Of a stretch of DNA of 64,000 nucleotides, positions 1 to 13,600 are shown in pieces. Within the stretch, counting starts at the first letter, position 1; the number at the start of each line of letters is the position of its first letter. The position numbers and the translations under genes are program-made. Under the pieces are notes generated by a model. The model did not search any database. It saw only the letters and a program-made list of their open reading frames with translations, and was not told the origin of the DNA. The DNA is from Pseudomonas sp. B6002 (GTDB lineage Bacteria > Pseudomonadota > Gammaproteobacteria > Pseudomonadales > Pseudomonadaceae), in assembly GCF_013385985.1 (NCBI RefSeq), contig NZ_JACAOY010000036.1:1-64000 (forward strand). The letters are read 5' to 3'.

Positions 1-129
1 TTTGTTTTGGGCGGTCGAAAAGTATTTGATGCTTTTGTTGCGCGCGCTTTTCGCGCCAATCCCCTGCCTTTCTATGCAATGGCTCTATGCATGGCTATCA
101 TGCGTGCCTCATTGTGAGGCGATACTTGC
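1..129. other. Intergenic region upstream of birA
   Basis: No coding frame or RNA gene is recognisable here. A small inverted repeat, GCCTC/GAGGC around TTGT (about 106-120), sits just before the birA start and lacks a T-run. No clear -35/-10 pair was found. In other pseudomonads an rRNA operon often ends just upstream of birA, but no 5S end is visible. Confidence 0.5.
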
Positions 130-1089
130 ATGTTGACGTTGTTGAAACTCTTGAAAGATGGCCGATTCCATTCCGGAGAGGCATTGGGGGCTGCGCTTGG
201 CGTCAGTCGCAGTGCTGTTTGGAAGCAGCTGCAGCATCTGGAGACTGAATTGAATCTCCCTATCCATAAGGTTCGAGGACGGGGATATCAGTTGGCATCC
301 CCCCTGGTCTTCTTGGATGCCGAGGAGATCGCTTCAAATTCGGCTACTGCGGCCTGGCCCGTTCATATTTCAGACTCCATTGACTCCACCAATGCCGAAG
401 CATTGCGCCTTGTCGAGGCCGGTTGTGCCGCGCCGTTCCTGGTGCTCGCAGAGCAGCAAGCGGCAGGCCGGGGGAGGAGGGGGAGGGCGTGGGTCAGTCC
501 ATTTGCACAGAACGTGTATTACAGCCTTGTGTTACGCATTGAGGGCGGTCTGGGGCAGTTAGAGGGGTTGAGCCTCGTCGTCGGATTGGCTGTCATGCAG
601 GCTCTACGTGAGTCGGGGGTACAAGGCGCGGCTTTGAAGTGGCCAAACGACGTTCTGGTCGGTCGGAAGAAAATTGCCGGAATTTTGCTTGAGTTGGTCG
701 GAGACCCCGCTGATATCTGTCATGTTGTCCTGGGCATCGGGATCAACGTGAATATGCAGAACGCAGCAGAGGTTGATCAGCAGTGGTCTTCGGTGCAACT
801 GGAAACCGGTTTTCCTCTTGATCGCAACCTTCTTGTTGCAAGGCTTGGCCAGCAGCTGCAGCACTATCTGGACCTGCATAAGGCTTCCGGCTTTTCCGCG
901 CTCCAGGAAGAGTGGGAGCGGAATCATTTGTGGCAGGGTAAAGCTGTTTCCCTCATAGCCGGAGTTAACCATATTGAAGGGGTGGTCTTGGGTGTCGATC
1001 GTCAGGGGGCATTGCGGTTGAGTGTCGAGGGTGTCGAAAAGACATACAGCGGTGGTGAATTAAGCCTGAGGTTGCGTGATGATTCTTGA
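130..1089 (+). CDS. birA: Bifunctional biotin--[acetyl-CoA-carboxylase] ligase / biotin operon repressor BirA
   Basis: BirA activates biotin to biotinyl-5'-AMP and transfers it to the carrier protein of acetyl-CoA carboxylase. With its N-terminal DNA-binding domain it can also repress biotin genes. In the 319 aa protein a winged helix-turn-helix occupies about residues 1-60 ([15 protein letters not shown]). The ligase core follows, with the biotinyl-AMP loop GRGRRGR at 113-119 and the biotin-pocket stretch [19 protein letters not shown] at 170-188. A C-terminal SH3-like cap ends the protein. Length and motifs fit the two-domain class. The ATG at 130 is the first in frame. The 3' end overlaps coaX by 11 bp, so the two are probably translationally coupled. 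Confidence 0.96.
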   Translation: MLTLLKLLKDGRFHSGEALGAALGVSRSAVWKQLQHLETELNLPIHKVRGRGYQLASPLVFLDAEEIASNSATAAWPVHISDSIDSTNAEALRLVEAGCAAPFLVLAEQQAAGRGRRGRAWVSPFAQNVYYSLVLRIEGGLGQLEGLSLVVGLAVMQALRESGVQGAALKWPNDVLVGRKKIAGILLELVGDPADICHVVLGIGINVNMQNAAEVDQQWSSVQLETGFPLDRNLLVARLGQQLQHYLDLHKASGFSALQEEWERNHLWQGKAVSLIAGVNHIEGVVLGVDRQGALRLSVEGVEKTYSGGELSLRLRDDS

Positions 1090-1828
1090 GCTCGACTGTG
1101 GGAACAGCTTCATCAAGTGGCGTGTGCTTGATTTGCCAGCGGTAGGCGCTTTTGCGGAAGGCGTCGTCGGTTCGGATGTCGCGTTGATAGATAGCCTGTC
1201 AGCGATACCAGGCCTCTTGCTGACACGCTGTCGTTTGGTGAGTGTTCGGGCTTTGGAGGAAACGAGCAAGTTGGTTGCGGCCTTGGAGGCGGCTTTTGGG
1301 GTTGTCGTGTCTTGCGCTGCGCCCGCCCGCGACATGGCGGGCGTTCGCAATGGGTATGAGGAGTTCGAGCGCCTCGGGCTCGATCGCTGGTTGGCAATGC
1401 TCGGTGCCTTCAAATTAGCTTCGAGTGCCTGCCTGGTGCTTGATTTCGGTACAGCAGCAACGGCCGATTTTATTGCTGCGGATGGTGAGCACCTGGGAGG
1501 CTTCATCTGCCCTGGGATGCCGCTAATGCGTAACCAGTTGCGAACTCATACCCGCAAGATACGTTACGACGATGCCGCCGCCGAGCAGGCATTGGCACGC
1601 TTGTCGCCAGGTCGTACCACCGTAGAGGCAGTCGAGCGCGGCTGTACGCTCATGCTGAGAGGGTTCGTGCTGACTCAACTGGAGCTTGCTCGAAGTTACT
1701 GGGGGGATGAGTTCACGGTGTTTCTCACAGGCGGGGATGCCGAGCTCGTTTCGGAGGCTGTGCCTCAAGCTCGGCTTGTTCCGGATCTGGTATTTGTTGG
1801 TCTGGCGATGGCGTGCCCTTTGTCCTGA
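1079..1828 (+). CDS. coaX: Type III pantothenate kinase CoaX
   Basis: CoaX phosphorylates pantothenate in the first step of coenzyme A synthesis. The 249 aa protein shows the ASKHA-fold features of type III kinases: an N-terminal phosphate loop DCGNS near residues 6-10, the central [12 protein letters not shown] stretch and the [11 protein letters not shown] motif. A GTG lies one codon upstream at 1076. The ATG at 1079 is preferred because the family begins with M-I-L-E-L-D. It starts inside the end of birA and is followed 7 bp later by the SPOR gene, so the three probably share a transcript. Confidence 0.94.
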   Translation: MILELDCGNSFIKWRVLDLPAVGAFAEGVVGSDVALIDSLSAIPGLLLTRCRLVSVRALEETSKLVAALEAAFGVVVSCAAPARDMAGVRNGYEEFERLGLDRWLAMLGAFKLASSACLVLDFGTAATADFIAADGEHLGGFICPGMPLMRNQLRTHTRKIRYDDAAAEQALARLSPGRTTVEAVERGCTLMLRGFVLTQLELARSYWGDEFTVFLTGGDAELVSEAVPQARLVPDLVFVGLAMACPLS

Positions 1829-1835
1829 GGTGTTT

Positions 1836-2279
1836 ATGCGTTGGCTATTTCTACTTTTACTGGTCCTCAATGCGTTTTACTACATTTGGCATCAGCAAGA
1901 GGCGCCGTTACGGGCAAAGGATGTCACTCCTCTGAGTCTCTACAAGGGCTCTCAGCAGGATATCCGCCTGCTGAGTGAGTCCTCCGACGCGGTGCAAAAA
2001 CGTGACAGGGGCAAGGCCTCTGAGGTGAATACCTGCTTGTACCTGGGTGGCTTTGCGGATCAGCGACAAGCATCAGTGCTTGAGCAGCGCCTCATCAGTC
2101 TGGATATAAAGGTCAAGATGCAATTGCTCAATACGTCGGAGGTCTCGGGTTATTGGCTTCGTGTTGCCCCTGAAAGCAGGCGCCTCGCTGACGATCTGCC
2201 CTTTGAAAACCTTGCTAAGGAATTCAATGAGTTAAAACATAAAATAATGTTGTGCGAAGGCGTTGCATCTCTCGAATAG
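1836..2279 (+). CDS. Small SPOR-domain-like membrane protein
   Basis: The 147 aa protein has one N-terminal hydrophobic anchor (MRWLFLLLLVLNAFYYIW) and a C-terminal region that resembles a SPOR (peptidoglycan-binding) domain: CLYLGGFADQRQASVLEQRL, then a segment ending GYWLRVAPESRR. SPOR domains bind glycan strands lacking stem peptides and often locate proteins to the septum. I infer an inner-membrane protein with a periplasmic domain and do not know its exact role. The ATG at 1836 is chosen because it opens the hydrophobic anchor. The frame extends upstream inside coaX without a plausible signal. It sits between coaX and the tRNA cluster, as in other pseudomonads. Confidence 0.75.
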   Translation: MRWLFLLLLVLNAFYYIWHQQEAPLRAKDVTPLSLYKGSQQDIRLLSESSDAVQKRDRGKASEVNTCLYLGGFADQRQASVLEQRLISLDIKVKMQLLNTSEVSGYWLRVAPESRRLADDLPFENLAKEFNELKHKIMLCEGVASLE

Positions 2280-2291
2280 TTTGCATAGAAT
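2263..2291 (+). promoter_or_regulatory. Candidate distal promoter of the tRNA operon
   Basis: TTGCAT (2263-2268), a 17 bp spacer and TAGAAT (2286-2291) are followed by GC-rich GGCGCCCGC, the type of discriminator seen at stable-RNA promoters. It overlaps the end of the SPOR gene. A transcript from here would carry a GACCTTT/AAAGGTC inverted repeat (about 2309-2345) before the proximal promoter. The -35 box is weak. Confidence 0.35.
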
Positions 2292-2381
2292 GGCGCCCGC
2301 TTCGCAGTGAAGACCTTTACGGTCAACACGGTGAAGCAAAGGTCAACGCAGCTAACCTCATATTTTTAAATGAGAAAATGC

Positions 2382-2409
2382 TTGACAGAAGGTCGGCGTA
2401 ATGTAAAAT
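2382..2409 (+). promoter_or_regulatory. Promoter of the tRNA-Tyr/Gly/Thr operon
   Basis: A perfect -35 TTGACA (2382-2387), a 16 bp spacer and -10 TAAAAT (2404-2409) are followed by GCCGGCTCGC just before tRNA-Tyr. A GC-rich discriminator of this kind is usual for promoters under stringent (ppGpp) control. That control is inferred, not seen. Confidence 0.75.
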
Positions 2410-2422
2410 GCCGGCTCGCTTA

Positions 2423-2507
<85 letters not shown>

Positions 2508-2531
2508 TTTTTAGCGTGAGCTGCAAGCTCC

Positions 2532-2605
<74 letters not shown>

Positions 2606-2631
2606 AGTTTGCAGGTTGTGCAAGGTGTTTC

Positions 2632-2707
2632 GCTCTTGTAGCTCAGTTGGTAGAGCACACCCTTGGTAAGGGTGAGGTCAGCGGTTCAAATCCGCTCAAG
2701 AGCTCCA
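2632..2707 (+). tRNA. tRNA-Thr (GGT anticodon)
   Basis: This is a 76 nt tRNA. Acceptor GCTCTTG pairs with CAAGAGC, the discriminator is T and CCA is encoded (2705-2707). The anticodon GGT sits in the loop CTTGGTAA. In E. coli and P. aeruginosa the corresponding tRNA-Thr is followed by tufB. Here a terminator follows instead. Confidence 0.97.
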
Positions 2708-2713
2708 TATAAC

Positions 2714-2743
2714 AAGGCAGATATGAAAATATCTGCCTTTGTT
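2714..2743 (+). terminator. Rho-independent terminator after the tRNA-Tyr/Gly/Thr operon
   Basis: AAGGCAGATAT (2714-2724), loop GAAA and ATATCTGCCTT (2729-2739) form a perfect 11 bp stem followed by TGTTTT. It ends the three-tRNA transcript 7 nt after tRNA-Thr. Confidence 0.9.
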
Positions 2744-2819
2744 TTAACAGCTGCCTCGGCTTGATGGTGTTGTGCTTGGCTTTGTTGCTGGGTGATTTCA
2801 AGTCTCTTGGGGTTGGTTG

Positions 2820-2848
2820 TTGTAAAGTCTTTTTCAGGCCTGCATAAT
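2820..2848 (+). promoter_or_regulatory. Candidate promoter of tRNA-Trp-secE-nusG
   Basis: TTGTAA (2820-2825), a 17 bp spacer and CATAAT (2843-2848) are followed by GGTCGGCC, about 20 bp before tRNA-Trp. Each hexamer misses consensus at one or two positions. The rest of the 2744-2868 gap holds nothing else recognisable. Confidence 0.5.
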
Positions 2849-2868
2849 GGTCGGCCTGATTTTGTTTT

Positions 2869-2944
2869 AGGTCAGTAGCTCAATTGGCAGAGCGACGGTC
2901 TCCAAAACCGTAGGTTGGGGGTTCGATTCCCTCCTGACCTGCCA
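2869..2944 (+). tRNA. tRNA-Trp (CCA anticodon)
   Basis: This is a 76 nt tRNA. Acceptor AGGTCAG pairs with CTGACCT, the discriminator is G and CCA is encoded (2942-2944). The anticodon loop CTCCAAA gives CCA at 2902-2904. It lies 45 nt before secE and is probably processed from the tRNA-Trp-secE-nusG transcript. Confidence 0.97.
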
Positions 2945-2989
2945 GATTCACGTGGTGTGTCTGGCTTTCTTTTCACAGGATCTTCATAG

Positions 2990-3358
2990 ATGACTCCTAA
3001 GGCTGAAGCTCAAAGCTCTCGTTTCGATCTGGTCAAGTGGCTCGCCGTGGTCGCGTTGGTGGTCGTAGGCGTTGTTGGCAATCAGTACTATTCTGCTTCG
3101 CCGATCCTGTACCGTGTGCTCGCATTGCTTGCTCTTGCTGCTGTAGCTGCCTTTGTAGGCCTGCAGACTGCTAAGGGTAAGTCTTTCGCAGTCCTGGTAA
3201 AGGAAGCTCGCACCGAAATTCGTAAAGTCGTTTGGCCGACTCGCCAAGAAACTACGCAGACCACCCTGATTGTGGTGGCTGTTGTTCTGGTTATGGCGTT
3301 GCTGTTGTGGGGGCTTGATTCCCTGCTCGGCTGGCTTGTTTCCTTGATTGTTGGCTAA
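2990..3358 (+). CDS. secE: Preprotein translocase subunit SecE
   Basis: SecE is an essential inner-membrane partner of SecY in the SecYEG protein-conducting channel. The 122 aa protein has the three-helix form found in gammaproteobacteria: two N-terminal hydrophobic segments (about residues 15-35 and 40-60), the conserved cytoplasmic amphipathic stretch with RKVVWPTRQET (about residues 79-89), and a C-terminal membrane helix. It is followed after 9 bp by nusG, its usual operon partner, and preceded by tRNA-Trp. Confidence 0.97.
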   Translation: MTPKAEAQSSRFDLVKWLAVVALVVVGVVGNQYYSASPILYRVLALLALAAVAAFVGLQTAKGKSFAVLVKEARTEIRKVVWPTRQETTQTTLIVVAVVLVMALLLWGLDSLLGWLVSLIVG

Positions 3359-3367
3359 GGGTGTCCC

Positions 3368-3901
3368 GTGGCTAAGCGTTGGTACGTTGTGCATGCTTAC
3401 TCGGGTTACGAGAAGCATGTTATGCGCTCTTTGCTGGAGCGCGTAAAGCTGGCAGGCATGGAAGATGGCTTCGGCGAAATTCTGGTTCCCACTGAAGAAG
3501 TGGTCGAAATGCGGAATGGCCAGAAGCGCAAGAGCGAACGCAAGTTCTTTCCAGGCTACGTGCTGGTTCAAATGGACATGAACGAAGGTACTTGGCACTT
3601 AGTCAAAGATACCCCTCGTGTTATGGGTTTTATCGGCGGTACAGCTGATAAGCCTGCTCCAATCACTGACAAAGAGGCGGAAGCAATTCTGCGTCGTGTT
3701 GCTGATGGCAGCGACAAGCCCAAGCCGAAGACGTTGTTCGAACCGGGTGAGGTTGTTCGTGTTACAGATGGTCCGTTTGCTGATTTTAACGGCACTGTCG
3801 AAGAAGTTAACTACGAAAAGAGCCGGATCCAAGTGGCTGTGCTCATTTTCGGTCGCTCTACTCCGGTAGAGTTGGAGTTCAGTCAGGTCGAGAAGGTCTA
3901 G
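3368..3901 (+). CDS. nusG: Transcription termination/antitermination protein NusG
   Basis: NusG binds RNA polymerase, suppresses pausing, and links the enzyme to Rho or to ribosomal protein S10. The 177 aa protein has the NGN domain (residues 1 to about 115, opening [18 protein letters not shown]) and a C-terminal KOW domain with [19 protein letters not shown]. The start is GTG at 3368, the only start giving the conserved N-terminus, 9 bp after secE. A strong terminator follows. Confidence 0.97.
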   Translation: MAKRWYVVHAYSGYEKHVMRSLLERVKLAGMEDGFGEILVPTEEVVEMRNGQKRKSERKFFPGYVLVQMDMNEGTWHLVKDTPRVMGFIGGTADKPAPITDKEAEAILRRVADGSDKPKPKTLFEPGEVVRVTDGPFADFNGTVEEVNYEKSRIQVAVLIFGRSTPVELEFSQVEKV

Positions 3902-3916
3902 CTGAGCAAGCATCCC

Positions 3917-3945
3917 AACCCCGCAGCCTTAGGCTGTGGGGTTTT
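3917..3945 (+). terminator. Terminator after nusG
   Basis: AACCCCGCAGCC (3917-3928), loop TTA and GGCTGTGGGGTT (3932-3943, one G-U pair) are followed by a short T-run. It separates secE-nusG from the rplKAJL-rpoBC transcription unit. Confidence 0.85.
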
Positions 3946-3973
3946 GTCGTCACTGGGATAAACGCGCAAGTAA

Positions 3974-4004
3974 CCGGGGAGCCTTTCGAGGCGTTTGAAC
4001 CCGT
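3974..4004 (+). promoter_or_regulatory. Probable L1 autoregulatory target in the rplK leader
   Basis: A compact hairpin GCCT-TTCG-AGGC (3981-3992) sits inside an outer CGGG/CCCG stem (3975-3978 with 4000-4003), with an asymmetric internal loop containing GTTTGAA. This resembles the L1-binding element of 23S rRNA and of E. coli rplK leader mRNA, where L1 represses its own operon. It lies about 15 nt before the rplK ATG. The assignment rests on shape and position only. Confidence 0.5.
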
Positions 4005-4018
4005 AATTGGAGTGCCTC

Positions 4019-4450
4019 ATGGCCAAGAAGATTACCGCTTACATCAAGCTGCAAGTGAAGGCCGCTCAGGCCAACCCAAGCCCACCCGTCGGTCCAGCTC
4101 TGGGTCAGCACGGCGTGAATATCATGGAATTCTGCAAGGCCTTCAACGCCCGTACTCAGGGTCTTGAGCCAGGTCTGCCGACTCCAGTGATCATCACTGT
4201 CTACAGCGACCGTAGCTTCACTTTCGAAACCAAGTCGACCCCGGCTTCGGTTCTGCTGAAGAAAGCTGCTGGTCTGACTAGCGGTTCCGCTCGTCCTAAC
4301 ACCGTTAAGGTTGGCACCGTAACTCGTGCTCAGCTGGAAGAAATCGCGAAAACCAAAAACGCGGATCTGACTGCAGCTGATATGGATGCAGCCGTGCGTA
4401 CCATCGCCGGTTCTGCTCGTAGCATGGGCCTTAACGTGGAGGGTGTGTAA
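4019..4450 (+). CDS. rplK: 50S ribosomal protein L11
   Basis: L11 binds the 23S GTPase-associated region and is needed for RelA-dependent stringent signalling. The 143 aa protein starts [20 protein letters not shown] and contains [18 protein letters not shown] in the proline-rich N-terminal domain. The rRNA-binding C-terminal domain ends at about residue 140. An in-frame upstream start at 4007 would add four unconserved residues, so the ATG at 4019 is preferred. The stop overlaps the rplA ATG by one base (TAATG). Confidence 0.98.
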   Translation: MAKKITAYIKLQVKAAQANPSPPVGPALGQHGVNIMEFCKAFNARTQGLEPGLPTPVIITVYSDRSFTFETKSTPASVLLKKAAGLTSGSARPNTVKVGTVTRAQLEEIAKTKNADLTAADMDAAVRTIAGSARSMGLNVEGV

Positions 4451-5145
4451 TGGCTAAGCTGACCAAGCGCCAAAAGGCTATCGCCGGCAAAATCGAAGCG
4501 GGCAAGTCCTACAACTTTGTAGACGCTGCTGCCCTGCTGACCGAGCTGTCGACTGTCAAGTTCAGCGAGTCCGTTGACGTTGCTGTAAACCTGGGTGTTG
4601 ACCCACGTAAATCCGACCAGGTCGTTCGTAGCGCAACTGTGCTGCCACACGGTACTGGCAAGACTGTACGTGTTGCTGTCTTCACCCAAGGCCCGGCGGC
4701 TGAAGCTGCTCTGGCCGCTGGCGCAGACCGCGTTGGCATGGACGACCTGGCTGCCGAAATGAAAGGCGGCGACCTGAACTATGACGTAGTTATTGCCTCC
4801 CCGGATGCAATGCGCGTTGTAGGTCAGTTGGGTCAGATCCTGGGCCCACGTGGTCTGATGCCTAACCCTAAAGTCGGCACCGTAACCCCAGACGTAGCTA
4901 CCGCGGTTAAAAACGCCAAGGCTGGTCAGGTCCGTTATCGCACCGACAAGAACGGCATTATTCACACCTCCGTTGGCAAGGTCGGTTTCGACGCCGTCAA
5001 GCTGAAGGAAAACGTTGAAGCCCTGATCGCTGACCTGAAGCGTATCAAGCCAGCTTCCTCGAAAGGTATCTACGTCAAGCGCGTTACCCTGAGCACCACT
5101 ATGGGCCCAGGTCTGGTCATCGACCAAGGCTCGTTGGACGTATAA
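4450..5145 (+). CDS. rplA: 50S ribosomal protein L1
   Basis: L1 forms the mobile L1 stalk at the ribosomal E site and, in enterobacteria, represses translation of rplK-rplA by binding their leader mRNA. The 231 aa protein matches the usual length and contains the family signature region around [17 protein letters not shown] (about residues 124-140). It overlaps the end of rplK by one base, so translation is coupled. A 200 bp leader separates it from rplJ. Confidence 0.98.
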   Translation: MAKLTKRQKAIAGKIEAGKSYNFVDAAALLTELSTVKFSESVDVAVNLGVDPRKSDQVVRSATVLPHGTGKTVRVAVFTQGPAAEAALAAGADRVGMDDLAAEMKGGDLNYDVVIASPDAMRVVGQLGQILGPRGLMPNPKVGTVTPDVATAVKNAKAGQVRYRTDKNGIIHTSVGKVGFDAVKLKENVEALIADLKRIKPASSKGIYVKRVTLSTTMGPGLVIDQGSLDV

Positions 5146-5175
5146 GACACAAGTTGGCGCGAGAGATTGCGCCAA

Positions 5176-5300
5176 TTGAAAAAAATTGGGGTCCCTGCCT
5201 GGCGGGGGCTATCCAAGACCGTAGGCGACGCAAGTCTTAAACCACAAGCCTACGCAGATGGTGCTCCCGGTTCCTTACCGAATCAGACACCAAAACGACA
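5176..5300 (+). promoter_or_regulatory. rplJL leader (L10-type autoregulatory RNA)
   Basis: The 200 nt between rplA and rplJ is highly structured. A TTGGCGC/GCGCCAA hairpin (5154-5175) comes first. A larger fold follows, with CGTAGGC (5220-5226) pairing to GCCTACG (5248-5254) across an A-rich internal segment. This position and layout match the L10(L12)4-binding leader that controls rplJL in many bacteria. Exact boundaries are approximate. Confidence 0.65.
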
Positions 5301-5345
5301 TCCGGCTCCGGCCAGATGAAACGGTAACAAGCAGGAGTTAAACCC

Positions 5346-5846
5346 GTGGCAATTAATCTCGAAGACAAGAAGGCCATCGTCGCTGAAGTCAACGAGGCTG
5401 CCAAAGCTGCTCTGTCCGCTGTCGTGGCTGATGCCCGTGGTGTGACAGTAGGCGCTATGACCGGACTCCGTAAAGAGGCTCGTGAAGCTGGCGTATACGT
5501 ACGTGTTGTACGTAACACCCTGCTCAAGCGCGCTGTTGCTGACACTGAATACAGTGTTCTCAACGACGTGTTCACTGGCCCGACTCTGATCGCGTTCTCC
5601 ACAGAACATCCAGGCGCTGCTGCCCGTTTGTTCAAAGAGTTTGCCAAGAGTCAGGATAAGTTCGAGATCAAGGCAGCTGCGTTCGAGGGCAAGTTCCTCG
5701 CAGCTAACCAAATCGACGTACTGGCAACACTGCCGACCCGCGACGAAGCCATTTCGCAGCTGATGAGCGTGATTCAAGGCGCTACCAGCAAGCTGGCTCG
5801 TACTCTGGCTGCAGTTCGCGAGCAAAAAGAAGCTGCCGCAGCCTAA
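5346..5846 (+). CDS. rplJ: 50S ribosomal protein L10
   Basis: L10 anchors the L7/L12 dimers to the ribosome, forming the stalk that recruits translational GTPases. The 166 aa protein begins [20 protein letters not shown] and ends in a helical tail ([18 protein letters not shown]) that carries L12. The start is GTG at 5346, with AGGAG about 9 nt upstream, which fits translational control by its own product through the leader. rplL follows after 78 bp. Confidence 0.97.
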   Translation: MAINLEDKKAIVAEVNEAAKAALSAVVADARGVTVGAMTGLRKEAREAGVYVRVVRNTLLKRAVADTEYSVLNDVFTGPTLIAFSTEHPGAAARLFKEFAKSQDKFEIKAAAFEGKFLAANQIDVLATLPTRDEAISQLMSVIQGATSKLARTLAAVREQKEAAAA

Positions 5847-5924
5847 GGCTGAGCAACTTCTCTCGCGTATTTTTGTTTATTTCGATGGCCTCGTAGGCCG
5901 TCCCCCAATTCAGGAAATACAGTA

Positions 5925-6290
5925 ATGTCTATCTCCCAAGAAGATATCCTCAACGCCGTAGCTGAAATGTCGGTTCTGCAGGTTGTTGAGCTGATCAAAG
6001 CTTTCGAAGAAAAATTCGGCGTTTCCGCTGCCGCTGCTTCCGCTGGCCCAGCTGCTGCTGCTGCCGTTGTTGAAGAGCAAACCGAATTCAACGTCATGCT
6101 GACCGAAGCTGGCGAGAAGAAAGTAAACGTGATCAAGGCAGTACGTGAACTGACCGGTCTGGGCCTGAAAGAAGCCAAGGCTGTAGTTGACGGCGCTCCT
6201 GCCCTGGTTCTGGAAGCTGTTGCCAAAGACGCAGCTGACAAAGCCAAAGCAGCACTGGAAGAAGCAGGCGCTAAAGTCGAGCTGAAGTAA
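5925..6290 (+). CDS. rplL: 50S ribosomal protein L7/L12
   Basis: L7/L12 is the multi-copy acidic stalk protein that stimulates GTP hydrolysis by EF-Tu and EF-G. In the 121 aa protein the N-terminal dimerisation domain is residues 1 to about 35. An Ala-rich hinge ([15 protein letters not shown], about residues 36-50) follows, then the C-terminal domain with [21 protein letters not shown]. It is last in the rplJL pair and is followed by a hairpin that may reduce read-through to rpoBC. Confidence 0.98.
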   Translation: MSISQEDILNAVAEMSVLQVVELIKAFEEKFGVSAAAASAGPAAAAAVVEEQTEFNVMLTEAGEKKVNVIKAVRELTGLGLKEAKAVVDGAPALVLEAVAKDAADKAKAALEEAGAKVELK

Positions 6291-6336
6291 GCATCGACCT
6301 TGCGTCTCCAGCCCAAGCGTTAAGCTGAAGGCTGAT

Positions 6337-6365
6337 GGCTGGTGGCTCTTGCCACCGGCCTTTTT
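6337..6365 (+). terminator. rplL-rpoB attenuator hairpin
   Basis: GGCTGGTGGC (6337-6346), loop TCTT and GCCACCGGCC (6351-6360) form a 10 bp stem followed by five T. In E. coli a partial terminator at this point lowers rpoBC expression relative to the ribosomal protein genes. The structure and place match here. Confidence 0.75.
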
Positions 6366-6509
6366 CCGTTCTTGGCTGTCGACTCGGTCGCCGCCATTAA
6401 CGCGCTGTAGCCACCCGATGCGGTGGTGCAAACCATGGGGTTTGCAAGATTTTCTGGCTGCTCCCGTCGGAGGGGCCAAACAAGCAGGTGACCAAGCTGG
6501 GGAACGCTG

Positions 6510-10583
<4,074 letters not shown>

Positions 10584-10647
10584 CACGTGACGCGAATCGA
10601 GAGCGGGGCTGCTTAGCCCGCTCTCTGCTCCGCCAGGAGGAAAGGCC

Positions 10648-13600
10648 TTGAAAGACCTACTGAATTTGCTGAAAAACCAGGGTCAAGTCGAAGAGTTCGA
10701 CGCCATCCGTATTGGGTTGGCATCGCCTGAGATGATCCGTTCGTGGTCGTTCGGTGAAGTTAAAAAACCGGAAACCATAAACTACCGTACGTTCAAACCT
10801 GAGCGTGACGGCCTGTTCTGCGCCAAGATTTTTGGCCCGGTAAAGGATTACGAGTGCCTGTGCGGTAAGTACAAGCGCTTGAAACACCGTGGTGTGATCT
10901 GCGAGAAGTGCGGCGTTGAAGTTGCACTGGCCAAGGTTCGTCGTGAGCGCATGGCGCACATCGAACTGGCTTCGCCGGTTGCCCACATCTGGTTCCTGAA
11001 ATCGCTGCCGTCCCGTATCGGCTTGCTGATGGACATGACCCTGCGTGATATCGAACGCGTTCTCTACTTCGAGAGCTATGTCGTTATCGATCCAGGCATG
11101 ACTACCCTTGAAAAAGGTCAGCTGCTGAACGACGAGCAGTACTTCGAAGCGCTGGAAGAGTTCGGCGACGATTTCGATGCCCGCATGGGTGCCGAAGCTG
11201 TCCGCGAACTGCTGCACGCTATCGATCTGGAGCACGAGATTGGCCGTCTGCGCGAAGAAATTCCGCAAACCAACTCCGAAACCAAGATCAAGAAACTGTC
11301 CAAACGTCTGAAGTTGATGGAAGCCTTCCAGGGTTCCGGCAACTTGCCAGAGTGGATGGTGCTGACCGTTTTGCCGGTTCTGCCGCCAGACTTGCGTCCG
11401 CTGGTACCGTTGGATGGTGGTCGTTTCGCGACCTCCGACCTCAACGACCTGTACCGCCGCGTGATCAACCGTAACAACCGCTTGAAGCGCCTGCTCGATC
11501 TGTCTGCTCCGGACATCATCGTGCGCAACGAAAAGCGTATGTTGCAAGAAGCGGTCGACGCCTTGCTCGACAACGGTCGTCGTGGCCGCGCTATCACCGG
11601 TTCGAACAAGCGTCCTCTGAAATCCCTGGCTGACATGATCAAGGGTAAGCAAGGTCGTTTCCGTCAGAACTTGCTCGGTAAGCGTGTTGACTACTCCGGT
11701 CGTTCGGTAATTACCGTAGGCCCGACCCTGCGTCTGCACCAGTGCGGTCTGCCTAAGAAGATGGCGCTGGAGCTGTTCAAACCGTTCATTTTCGGCAAGC
11801 TGGAAATGCGCGGTCTCGCGACCACCATCAAAGCGGCCAAGAAAATGGTCGAGCGCGAACTGCCAGAGGTTTGGGACGTTCTCGCTGAAGTGATTCGCGA
11901 ACACCCGGTTCTCCTCAACCGTGCACCGACCCTTCACCGTCTGGGTATCCAGGCGTTTGAACCGGTACTGATCGAAGGTAAGGCTATCCAGCTGCACCCT
12001 CTGGTCTGTGCTGCGTACAACGCCGACTTCGACGGCGACCAAATGGCCGTGCACGTACCGCTGACACTGGAAGCCCAGTTGGAAGCGCGTGCGTTGATGA
12101 TGTCGACCAACAACATCCTGTCGCCAGCCAACGGTGAGCCAATCATCGTTCCGTCGCAGGACGTTGTATTGGGTCTGTACTACATGACCCGTGAAGCGAT
12201 CAACGCCAAGGGCGAAGGTCGTGTGTTTGCTGACCTGCAAGAAGTTGACCGTGTGTTCCGTGCCGGCGAAGCCGCACTGCACGCCAAGGTCAAAGTGCGG
12301 ATCAACGAAACCGTCAATGACCGTGATGGTGGCAGCGTGACCAACACCCGTATCGTCGACACCACTGTCGGCCGTGCGCTGTTGTATCAAGTTGTGCCAA
12401 AAGGTCTGTCGTACGACGTCGTCAACCTGCCGATGAAGAAAAAGGCGATCTCCAAGCTGATCAACCAGTGCTACCGCGTGGTTGGTCTGAAAGAGACCGT
12501 GATCTTCGCTGACCAGTTGATGTACACCGGTTTTGCTTACTCGACCATTTCCGGCGTTTCCATCGGTGTTAACGACTTCGTTATCCCGGATGAAAAAGCC
12601 CGCATCATCGGTGCTGCCACCGACGAAGTGAAAGAGATCGAAAGCCAGTACGCCTCCGGCCTGGTAACCCAGGGCGAGAAGTACAACAAGGTAATCGACC
12701 TTTGGTCGAAGGCGAACGACGAAGTTTCCAAGGCGATGATGGCCAACCTCTCGAAAGAGAAAGTCATCGACCGTCACGGCGACGAAGTTGACCAAGAGTC
12801 CTTCAACTCGATGTACATGATGGCCGACTCGGGCGCACGGGGTTCTGCTGCGCAGATCCGTCAGCTCGCCGGTATGCGTGGCCTGATGGCCAAGCCGGAC
12901 GGTTCCATCATCGAAACGCCGATTACTGCGAACTTCCGTGAAGGTTTGAGCGTACTCCAGTACTTCATCTCCACTCACGGTGCTCGTAAGGGTCTTGCGG
13001 ATACCGCGTTGAAAACCGCTAACTCCGGTTACCTGACTCGTCGTCTGGTAGACGTTGCACAAGATCTGGTTGTAACCGAGATCGATTGCGGCACCGAGCA
13101 TGGCCTGCTGATGACGCCGCACATTGAAGGCGGTGACGTTGTAGAGCCGCTGGGTGAGCGCGTATTGGGTCGTGTTATTGCCCGTGACGTATTCAAGCCG
13201 GGTACCGAGGAAGTTATCGTTCCTGCTGGCACCCTGGTAGACGAAAAGTGGGTCGAGTTCATCGAACTCAACAGCATCGACGAAGTGATCGTTCGCTCGC
13301 CGATCAGCTGCGAAACCCGCTACGGCATTTGCGCCAAGTGCTACGGCCGTGACTTGGCTCGTGGTCACCAGGTGAACATCGGTGAAGCGGTCGGCGTTAT
13401 TGCTGCCCAGTCCATCGGTGAGCCGGGTACCCAGCTGACCATGCGTACGTTCCACATCGGTGGTGCGGCAAGCCGGACTTCTGCAGCCGACAGCGTTCAG
13501 GTGAAGAATGGCGGTACCGTCCGTCTGCACAACCTGAAGCACGTTGAGCGAGTGGATGGCCACCTGGTTGCTGTGTCCCGTTCCGGTGAGCTGGCAATCG

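Noticed and set aside
1-129. End of a 5S rRNA gene at the window start
   Set aside because: The sequence does not match 5S rRNA, and no rRNA terminator hairpin with a T-run is visible.
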